Source of the DNA: Paracyclopina nana
Lineage: Eukaryota > Arthropoda > Copepoda > Cyclopoida > Cyclopettidae
DNA: 64,000 nt
Direction of reading: 5' to 3'
Assembly: GCA_019096065.1 (NCBI GenBank)
Contig: JAGUCH010000007.1
Location: 2,254,501 to 2,318,500 of the forward strand
Shown: positions 51,201 through 61,200 of the stretch, in pieces
Position numbering within the stretch: the stretch's first letter is position 1
How the letters are laid out: the number at the start of each line of letters is the position of its first letter
Made by a program: the position numbers and the translations under genes
Notes under the pieces: model-generated
The model's database searches: none
The model's input: the letters and a program-made list of their open reading frames with translations, nothing else
Told to the model about the DNA's origin: nothing

Positions 51201-52664
51201 TCACATTACTAAGCATTTGTAGTTGCTTATTTCCTTGGTGGTTGCTTCTTCAGCCTTGCCCTCGATTGAGTCTGGAACTTGAGCCTCTACTTTTTCCAAG
51301 ACTTGATCCAAAGGCGTGACAGTTATTTTTTCTTGGTCTATACTCTCTATAATTGAGTTGTCAGTGATTGCATCCATAGGCTGGACCTGATCCACACATT
51401 GAACTTGCTCAAGTTGATGATCGAGAAGCTCCTCAAAGTCCTCTTTTGGACTCAAAGTGCCAACCTTTCTTGAGACGGGCAATGGATCATCACGCTTGGC
51501 TCTTTTGGCTGGTTTTGTGATTTGGGACTTCTTCCGCTTTACCTGACCAATAATTTCAGTGATGTCAGTCGTCACTTTTTTGCCGTTCTCCATGATATGC
51601 ATATGGAGCGTCTTCCTATGCTGCCAAAATTCCTGCAGTGATGCAAAGTTCTTCTTGCATCCCCAGCTTGAGCATTGAGTCTTGCTCAAGTCCGACCAGT
51701 CATGCGATGCCATGGTCATGTGATGATCAATGCCACGACCTCGGTCAACATAATTGCACTGAGGACAACAAGGATCGTGAGTCTCGTGAACGTGATAAAA
51801 GAGCTCCTCCAATGACTCGAAAGTCTCTTCACAAAACAGGCAACTTTTGCTCTCTTCAAGCTCCTTTTCCGAGTCGTCATCCATGACAGCATGGCTAGTC
51901 AGCCTATGCTGCCAGAATGCCTCTTGATTCGCGCTGGAGTATTCGCAATCTTGGCACAGCATCAATTTAGCAAGTGGATGTCTGGTGCGAATGTGCAATC
52001 CAATGGGTTCTTTGCTGTTGAGACAGTGAGGGCAATCTGGATCGTGCTTCGAATGCACGTGAACTTTCAACTTCAATTGGTCCTCATGCTTGAAAGGGCA
52101 ATATGGACAAGCTAAACCAGAATCCGTAATCGTCTTCTGCTGCACAGGCTCTTCTGGAGCCTCAAATTCTGGCACGTTTTTCAGGTCTCCCTTGTGCTTC
52201 TGCAATCGATGCTTCCAAAACGTGTCAATATTTTCAGAGGAAAACCGGCAAGATGGACACCTCAAAATGGTACTTGTCTTGTGCACAGTGGACCTCACAT
52301 GGATGCCAGCTTTGCCAGCGTCCACGGTTTCCCTGCATGTCGGACAAAAATCCTCGTGCTTTTCAAGGATGTGCTGAAACTCGTCAGCTTTCTTCACTCT
52401 ATCTCCACACTTGTATGGACACATGTCCTTGATGAGTTCAGTCACCTTGATGAGAAAATGGTCCACGGCAAAGTAGTCTTGGCCCTCATGGGTGACAATG
52501 TCGAATGAGAACTCTGGAGCTGTTTGCTCGAGAGAGTGGACGTTTTTAACGTGATTCCGGAACGTATGAAGGCTTCCGAATACATTGGTGTGGCACAAAC
52601 AGCACTTGAATTTAAGCGGGATTTTCAGCAGATCCGCAACCTTTTTATCTTTGCCTGCGGACAT
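51201..52664 (-). CDS. Ten-finger C2H2-type zinc-finger protein with tripled three-finger module
   Basis: Single exon, minus strand, 487 residues from the first in-frame ATG (MSAGKDKKVADLL); the frame is open further upstream but has no ATG. A lone finger (FKCCLCHTN...HTFRNHVKNVH, residues ~20-45) is followed by three repeats of one module. Each has a first finger ending H.H..H (e.g. CPYCPFKHEDQLKLKVHVH), a compact finger (CPHCLNSKEPIGLHIRTRH type) and a third with the motif FW.HRL..H (CQDCEYSSANQEAFWQHRL). The C-terminal 150 residues are basic (KRKKSQITKPAKRAKR, probably nuclear localisation) and then acidic. Probably a nuclear nucleic-acid-binding protein; no ortholog recognised. Its stop is 75 bp from the aPKC stop on the opposite strand, so the 3' UTRs must overlap. 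Confidence 0.85.
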   Translation of the reverse strand: MSAGKDKKVADLLKIPLKFKCCLCHTNVFGSLHTFRNHVKNVHSLEQTAPEFSFDIVTHEGQDYFAVDHFLIKVTELIKDMCPYKCGDRVKKADEFQHILEKHEDFCPTCRETVDAGKAGIHVRSTVHKTSTILRCPSCRFSSENIDTFWKHRLQKHKGDLKNVPEFEAPEEPVQQKTITDSGLACPYCPFKHEDQLKLKVHVHSKHDPDCPHCLNSKEPIGLHIRTRHPLAKLMLCQDCEYSSANQEAFWQHRLTSHAVMDDDSEKELEESKSCLFCEETFESLEELFYHVHETHDPCCPQCNYVDRGRGIDHHMTMASHDWSDLSKTQCSSWGCKKNFASLQEFWQHRKTLHMHIMENGKKVTTDITEIIGQVKRKKSQITKPAKRAKRDDPLPVSRKVGTLSPKEDFEELLDHQLEQVQCVDQVQPMDAITDNSIIESIDQEKITVTPLDQVLEKVEAQVPDSIEGKAEEATTKEISNYKCLVM

Positions 52665-52852
52665 CGTGGACGCTGCTGCACTTCTAATTGCCTCTTCTTG
52701 GAGTAAAATGAAGGAGCTGGCATATTCCGGAAAGTAGCTATTTTCCGCGCGCGCTCGAAATTCGTGCGCGAAAAGTATTATGATTACGTAACAACCACGT
52801 GGTCGAAAGATAAGGCCCTTAAAGATGTTCAACTGTCACTTTATTGGATCAG

Positions 52853-53227
52853 TTAGACAACGCGTTCAAAGAAGTCAAGGTTGTCTTCGTCAGCGAACAT
52901 GGTGATGTACATGGCGTAGTGCATGATTATGGCATAGGCTGAACCAGGGCCCACAACGCGTCTATAAAAGATGACGAAAATGAGAATGAAAACGCTCAAT
53001 TGGAACAGCCATTCAAAGAGGGCGCAGATGGCTCTGCTGATCTTATAGCCGTTCAAGTCGGAAATATACACACTGGTCGACAGCTTGAGCAGGGTCCAAG
53101 GTAGGAAGACGATGGGTGACAGGTAGGGCCAAATCACTGGGCCTATGTAGTAGTAGTAGATGTAGGTTAACGCAGCGTGGATTGCGTAGGAAATCAGGGC
53201 AGGAGGACTCAAATATCGGTTCACCAT
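52853..53227 (-). CDS. Small multi-pass membrane protein, unknown family
   Basis: One uninterrupted ATG-to-stop frame of 124 residues, minus strand. Three or four hydrophobic segments are visible: about residues 10-32 (ISYAIHAALTYIYYYYIGPV), 33-52, 70-90 (WLFQLSVFILIFVIFY) and 98-112. Between them is a short polar loop (SVYISDLNGYKISRAI). The C-terminus is acidic (DEDNLDFFERVV). GC-richer third positions than the flanks suggest a real gene. I do not recognise a family. It lies 188 bp upstream of the zinc-finger start on the same strand. Confidence 0.65.
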   Translation of the reverse strand: MVNRYLSPPALISYAIHAALTYIYYYYIGPVIWPYLSPIVFLPWTLLKLSTSVYISDLNGYKISRAICALFEWLFQLSVFILIFVIFYRRVVGPGSAYAIIMHYAMYITMFADEDNLDFFERVV

Positions 53228-56200
53228 TTTTCCTGGCGAATTTCGTCGAGCAAAAAACTAAGCAAGATTAACTCAGCTCAGCGCTACCAGACATGCAATT
53301 GATGAAAACGTCGATATTTGCTCACAAAAGAAACTGTATGGCGGCGCATCATGCAGCTGCCCTTTTTTCAGTAGCTATTACTAAATATGAAGCTAAAAAT
53401 CCGTTGTAATCATCATCGTCCATAATTTAGTCACGGCTCGTTCCTGATAGGCTTTCGACACGCTTGGTGACATTGTGCTGAAAAGCAGCCATTGGACGCC
53501 TGGAAATGGTATCCAATAGTGAAAAATGCGCGAGCTGCTATCGAGGGTACAGCAAATCTTTTTCCCACATTTATCCCATGACACCGCCTTTTGCATACAT
53601 AATTTTTCATCCCATATCACCAATTTCAACTTTAGCACTTCCTTCGTTAATGTCATCTTTCAATCTGGTCTCCCACGAGGCACGGAATTTCAATCCCAGA
53701 TATTGTTGTTATTATTATAATATGCTGAAATTCCATTTTTGCATTTTGGCTGGGCTACTGTGAGTACTGCGCGCATTGAAGAAACTCGCTTGCGCATGTA
53801 AAATGGGGCCATAAACATGTGCATAATTTATAGGAATGTGGCAATATTCACACCTTCCGGACCCCTGATGAGGACCGCCATGCACAGCCGGATTTTTTCT
53901 CCCGGGCAACTGCAGCTCTGCTAGGCCCCCTGCAATGCCAGCTATGAAGGCAATCTTAGTCAAGCATGGAAAATTCAATTGTAAAAGTATGGGTGGTTGC
54001 TAAGATTGAAAATACCTATTTTTTAACTGATCAGATCTTCCTAATGCCAGCAGCCCTCCTTGACTAATTCTAGATGACAAGGCGATAACAACACCTCAAA
54101 ATAGCGCTGCGTAAGTGTGCTGCGTAGCCCATTTATGAACAATAGACAAATGTTACAAGTAATAGAAACTCCTTGTCTTAGCAGCACGTGGTCCCAAAAT
54201 TATGTGGCTCTCATCTGCTGGATTTATGACTCCTGACTACATTACTTTTCCTATCTACCTGCCTATTTATCGCTTCTTCCTTGCTTTTCCTGTATTTCAG
54301 ATTGCCATTTTCCATTTTTGACGTACTTCTCCACCAGAAAAGGATTAGTTAGTCCAAATTGAAATTCCTGCAAAGAAAGGGAATCTTGACACAAATTATA
54401 TTATGGTGAGATATGAGACGCAGTCTTTTTTCACTAGATTCTTATATAGCATTTTGAAGAGGATATTTATTTTTAAAAACCGCGTTTTGCTCATTGATTT
54501 TCCGCGCGCTGCAGTCTCCAAGCTGGATGCATGCAGAGCTGTATTTTCATGCAGTATTTACAAACTGCGTGGCGGATCAATTTGTAAGCGACATTTTAAG
54601 GCAGAAAAACAACTTGGGCAGGAATTTCGGGTTCGAGCAAATAATGGGCGCTGTTGAGGCTTTGATCTCCCCAGGTGGAATCCGGGACACAATGGAAATG
54701 ATGTTCAAACTATTTCACACAATGAGCTTCGGATTTGGCCACAAAAGCTCATGAGCATCATGTTGTACAACTAGTATCTTGTCTGCCCGATGCTCCATTT
54801 TTACTCACTGAGCATGCGCACACCTGCTTGGTTTTACCGAATAAAAAACTGGGAGGAATTCTTCATTTATTGCTCGAAATTGCATGATATCTGTCATCGT
54901 GGTATTTGTCGTGAAATTGACTCCGGTGAAGAGCTGATGATTGGCACCCTTCACCTTGGTATCATCATAAAAGTCGCGAGCAATCAATTGGAATTGGAGG
55001 GGATCAGTGAGCTGACCACCCAGTGGTAATAATTTTGTTTTATGATTTACCAGTGCTCAGCAGTAATAATGATCATTTCGAGAGTATGAGCCAATAAATT
55101 GCACTTCTTTTGATGACAGGCCTCAAAAGCCGCCATTTTTGCGCTCGCAAAAAAGGGAGAGCACAAACTTTATAGGAATACGAGAAAATACGCAGATATT
55201 TCTAATACGGAAATATTTCAGTAGTGAACTTGTCAGATTAGTAGGAAATTGTTGAGGCGGAGCTGTGATCCAAATCTTGTTAGAGCTTACATATTATTCG
55301 GCATTTTCTTCTTCCCCTTCGAAGAGGATTATTGTGAAAGCCGGCAAATTTTTCTTGGCAAAAGTCAAAGTTACAAGGAGGGATGGACCACCCAGCAAAT
55401 CAAGCAGTGCACTGCATCCGCCAAATTGAATGGAAAAGCCGCCATTTTGAATGGAGAGAGGCATTCCAGCCAATTGATTTTGCTATGTGTCAAAGCCCCC
55501 CACCGAGGTGTAATAGTGGCTCGTGGTTTGGCACTTTGGGATCCTCGCTGATGCAGCCAGAAAAGCTCCTTCACTAGCGCCCTCTACATGATGGTTTGTA
55601 GTCCATTTCTTGAATTATGCCAGAAATCCCCCCATTTGGGCCAGTTTGGCCCAGTGTGCTGCTAAATAACGAGTCGCACCCTTTCAATGGTGGACAACAA
55701 TTCGTGTTGAAATGAACACCAAACTGATGATGTTTGTCGGTAGCTTTTGCCCAAATGGACCTCACACAAATATTCTCTATTAGCAGTAAATAATGGACGA
55801 TAGGTGGCGCTGATTGCTAATTATGCAGCAGCTAAAAAGAAGTTGTGTGTGCGGTCCTTCCTTTTTTTTCGGGGGTCTTTTCTTCAATTGTGTGCAACGA
55901 CATTTTTCTGGCCAAATGATGTAGCAGAAAAAATGTGAATGGCGCACAACAAAGCACAATAAGCAGGCCTTGATTGGACTGGGTCAAGGCCTTCATAATT
56001 CACTGTGTAACAAAACTAATCCACCCACACGAAACTAGACATAAATACAACATCTTTAAAAATGAGGCGTGTTCATCTGCTCGACTTTTCTTAATATATT
56101 TTTCATTTAATAAATACTGGAATAATCAAAAGCCCAATTTTCTTAGATATTTAAAAAGATAAAGTTCAGATAGGTGAACGCGACATTAGGGCCAAAAAGA

Positions 56201-58241
56201 TGGATCATTCCTTGATTGCATTACTCATGGTTAGATGATTTACATAGTGGCCCATTCATTATGCATATCCCACTTTTTCCGAGTCACATGTTTTGAATTC
56301 TTGGCCGTAATTTAAAAGCTCCTATAGCTGCATTTTCTCATTGCGTTGTGTGTAGTATTGGCTTCTTCTACATGATCAAAGTTGGTGGTCAATCGCATTC
56401 CAAAGCTCACTGTAGGACTTCACAATTAAGGTTCACACTTTTTCTTTTGGGGGGCGATTCATCTATCTCAATTGTGAATGTGGGAGGTCCAGTTCACCTG
56501 CACCAACAAATGCATGTGCAATACAATTTGGAAGAAGAAATTACCAAAGCCCGCGAGCTTGGCCCAACACCACTGACTAATGCTCAACAAATTGGCCGAA
56601 CCTTTTCTTTTATTTCTGCTCTTCATCATTAGAGCAAATTGAGTGCTAACTCCAATTTGTTTTTCTTCATGGCTCGCGCTTTTTTCATTCTTGATTTCGT
56701 GGTTTGATGAGTGCGTGACGGTGCCGCTTTATCAAGGGAGAAAATATCGCCGATTCTTCCGATTTTGACCATGAAAATTAACTCGCATTGTGCAGTTGCT
56801 CTAACAAGGCCTAACTAAAGACGATTTCACACATCTCGAAACGCTCTTTATATTCAAGTATCCATGCCACATTAAAAGCATTTATCACTACTGTATTGAA
56901 ACCCTTTTCTGCAATCGAATTCACATAGGATTATAAGGTATGCGCATGAAGATTCCAAAAATATGGCTATTCTCACTTTTTAAGGCAATTTAATTATTGT
57001 ATGTAGCAAGCAAGATTGACGGTTAAAAATAGAGAGCAGATGCAGCAGTGTGAACTGATTTTGAGTGTGTCTCAACAGCATAACCCAATTTAGGCGCAAT
57101 AATTTCACTCATTTATAAATGAGAGAAAACCGAGTCTTGACCCAGATGATTTCTCTCGCATTGCGTGGCTGCGGGGAGATTTGATGAGAGGGTCGGCTTT
57201 TACGGGACACAAAGTTTATATGGATTTTCATAGCTTGGCTGGCAAGCGTGAAAATTGCCAATGCGCGATGCAGCCGCTTTTACAAATGGGCGGCCATTTT
57301 GGGGGGCCATGCCAACAAGCTGCATGGTCTAAAGTTGACATTATTCGGGAACACAAAAATATAATCGATGCAGCCAACAATGGCGTCGTCCATGATACAC
57401 ATTTCGTTGCTGAGCTGAGCGGTGCGCGCGCGCGCTACCGCCAAAGCCGCCGAAAAAGGACCCAAGTCATGGTGCCAATTTGCTGCCACATTCAAAGCGA
57501 GATTCCAATCGGAAATGTCAAAGAGGAAAAAAGTTGGCTCGAGATTTCACAGGTGGATGACTATTATTGATCTCTCATTTGGGAGCCATTTATAGGGGTG
57601 ATCAGCGTCGTCATAAAACTCCAATAACTCAGCTGGCCGCCCAAGACGAAGATTATTATTGCGCCATGTGCTTTATTGCACAGCGCATCACTAATAATCA
57701 TCATCTAGATCTCAATCATTTTGGACAGTTCACACGAAACACCAGCCAATTACTTTGATGGCCTCACTCGCATCTACGCCCACGTCCTACCAAGTCGGCC
57801 AGCTTTCACATTGCAAGCCAAGAAATTAAGTGAGGCAATAATTATCGGGTGTTTATTGGTCCAAAACGTCTGGATTACATAACTACATCATCATCAGTGC
57901 TTGACTAGTGCTAAAGCATAAGTTAAAATAATGGATCCGAGAGAAAAAAATGGGAGTCTGCATTTTTGTTGTCGTTGGCAAGAAAGACGCGATTATGTAC
58001 ATAGGTAGGATTGCGTGATGCGCGTCCGGGTGAATTTGTCAATTCACGATTTCAGCATTTGGCACGTTTAATTATTATGACTGACATTTAATTGTTGCTA
58101 CTAATTTTTCGCCCGCGCCGCATGACAATCTTGATCAGTGACTGTCGCAAGGCTTTTTGCGGAATTGCTCAGCAAATCGTGACAAGAGGCGAGCAGCCAT
58201 TATTTGTACAAAAATATCTCTAATTAGACTCTCGCTTTTTT
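53228..58241. other. Gene-free 5 kb between the small membrane protein and Pax3/7
   Basis: Many short frames are present but none has splice context, conserved motifs or coding-like composition. A (GC)n run (GCGCGCGCGCGC) lies at 57424-57436. No inverted-repeat element was recognised. This gap sits downstream of a developmental regulator and might contain its enhancers; that is only inference. Confidence 0.4.
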
Positions 58242-61200
58242 TCAGTGCACTGGACGACACATCACGCTGCTGCTGTCAGCTGAGGCGGCGTTGTTGGCAT
58301 TTTGCAATCCGCTAAAATACGAGGTGTAGCCGCTGCTCGGCGAGTCACTAGACAGTTTCGATGAGGCTTGCTGTTGTTGTTGCTGCTGCTGAGGCTGCAC
58401 TTGCTGTTGCTGCAGCTGACTGCCAGCCATGGGCATGCTGTTGCCATAGGCGTGCATATTGGACCCAAACAAGCTGTAAACAAAGAAAATAATTATTTTT
58501 ACCTCAAGATTCCTAGAGGGTTCATTTATTAGAGTTCTTATGGGTATTATTGCTGTGTTCACCTACTAATAAGGAAATTTTTTCCTTCCGTGAAATTGCG
58601 TTTTACTTATGCTCTGTTCATCTACAAACTCCTTAAGGAATCGGAACGCGAAATTCCTTTGCGCAAAGGAGTTCTCAGTACATAAACTAGCTGCGTAGAG
58701 TTGTCATTCTGCATGGTTTCGTCATTATGCATTCCTTAAGGAACGGTAGATGAACAGAGTATTAAGCCTCCTACTTCAGAACTGATCATTTTTACTCCCG
58801 TTTCATAGCTTTTGGTCATATGAGCTAGAAGTGTTTTGATTAATCAGAAGTACGAAAACTTAAGCATTTCGTTAAAGGCTGTCGCAAGATTTTAAGGAAA
58901 CGAGGCATAGATGAACACCTTATACATGCTCTAATTCAGATAGTTCCAAATTGCTAAATTGCTAAATTTGCTAAATAAAAAAGTAATTTACCTGTTGTAT
59001 TCCGGGGGTAAGGAGGCCATGCCCATGCCGCCAGCCCAGCCGGTCATGCCCATCATGTCCATTTTCCCGCCTTGCCTCATCCATGAAGCCGAGGCCGCTC
59101 CGTAATTAGGGAACATGTTGTTGTTGCTGGCGGCCGACGCAGACGCGCTGGCGCCAGTCTCAGTAGATGAGGAGGGTGACGTCACGACCGGCGGCTGTTG
59201 CTGCTGCTGCTGCTCATCCTGCTGACCCGCATGCTGCTGACCCGTGTGCTGAGTCGTCATGGTCTGCTGCTGAGAACTGGCTGAGGCGTAGTAGTGATTG
59301 TATGAAGTCCAGTCTTGGTGGTATGCTGAGACGGCTGCGCTGTGCTCCAGGGCTGCCGCGGCGGCGGCGGTGGGGTTGTATGATACGGCGGCCGCCGCCA
59401 TGGCGGCGGTGCTGAGCCCCAGCTGCTGAGACGCGGCGGCCGCGGCCGAGGAGTTCAAGGTTTTTCTCAGCCGCGCTCGGCGATTGCTGAACCAGACTTG
59501 AACTCTGGCTTCGGTCAATTTGGTCCTGGAAAAGTCATGAAAATTTTTTCTCAGTATTTCATAAGTGTGTGTGTGATGATGTATGGCGGATCGAATTGGA
59601 AATTGCTGAGCGCGGACTTCTTGTCACGAAGAGCGAAGTTGACTTCAGAAACAAGACGGAAATTGTCGTGGTAGTCGTAGTATGAAAAGTACTCACTTTT
59701 TCCCTTCAAACATTGCAAGTCTGAAAGGGAAAAATGGAGAGAAAAATGATAAAAAGCGGTTCCAAGAGCTGCTGCTGCTGCTGCCATTTTATGTTCAGCG
59801 TATCATGCAAATTAGTCCAGAGCATGCATTATTATATGCTAGGGTCGATTTCAGGCGAAAGTAAGCAAGCATGGCTGTAAACGCCTATCTAGGATGAATT
59901 TGCTGAATGATTCGCTACCCAAGAGGGACGATTTGTTAATTGAATACTAGCTTAGCTTGAAATCGAGCCTTGTGCGTGCGCGAATGAAGAGGAAGAGATG
60001 TCAATGCAGAGAGTGACATCAATGCAGCAGACTTTTTGCCTTTCTGCTGAAAAATGGAGCGCGCTGTGCATGTGAGAATTCTTACTTTTGAGCTAATTCC
60101 TCTCTGGTGTAGACATCGGGGTATTGTGTTTTTTCAAAGTATCGTTCCAAGGTCTCTAATTGTTCGGCAGTGAATGTCGTCCGGGCCCTCCGTTGTTTTC
60201 GTTTGAGTAAAAGCCCAGGCTCGGAATCGCAGTCAGAGTCGTCCGAGGCTTGACCACCTGCAAGTGGAGAACAAGAAAAAGTGGCTCAGCATTCCACAGA
60301 TTCACTGGCTCGATATTCGGATGCTTTCAAGCCATTGTACAAGCCACCCAAACCGATTTGCTTTGTGATCGACCCCACCTTCGGGTCCGGAACAGCGCAC
60401 ATTTTTTTCCAACTTCTGCCCTGCCAAATCTAAATATCTTCTTCCTTGGTTTTCCCCCATAATTAAAGAAGCACCTTAACGGCTGTTCCGGGCCAGAATG
60501 TCGGCGCACCAAAAGAAGGCGGAGAGAGGAACTCAAACTGACACAAAAGGCAATGTTCCTGGCTCATGTCATTGTAGTTGAATCCAGAACTTGATGAATG
60601 TGTCTTTAACTCTCCTCTTGGGCTCTTCCAATTCAACAAAAGGCAGCGTTACAACAGATGACATCATAGACCACCTGTTTTGTTTACTACCATTTTTACA
60701 TGGATAGTAAAGGTGCTGCATGCTAACTAATCATTTTTTCCGGGCAGAAACGCATTCTTTATTGACACCTTTAGAATTGAAGCTAATCTGCATCATAAAG
60801 CATAAACTTCTCAGTAGGGGGCTTGCTGCTGCCGCCTTTTGGAATCAAATAACTATTATTGTATGCAACAGGAAGCCATTTTTTCATTCCAAGTCTTGGA
60901 AACACCACCACCAACTGTGAACACAACCCAAAAGGTGTTGAGAACACTATAGGGCGTTCTCATATTGGACTTTAGCTTACCAAAACCTGATTTTGGTTAA
61001 CCAAAAACCAGTTTTCGGTAGGTAGCCACTACATAGAGCTTTACTAAAACCAGTTTTTGGTTAACCAAAATCAGGTTTTGGTAAGCTAAAGTCCAATATG
61101 AGAACGCCCTTATGCTTTGCCAGCATAAATGCTAGCTGCGCCCATTATTTCTAAAGCCACGTTTGATACTATTTTCAAAGGAGAATTTGCTAGGAAAAAG

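Noticed and set aside
54403..54754. Overlapping 84-86 residue frames
   Set aside because: Composition is not coding-like and no homology is recognisable. One model depends on a non-ATG start.
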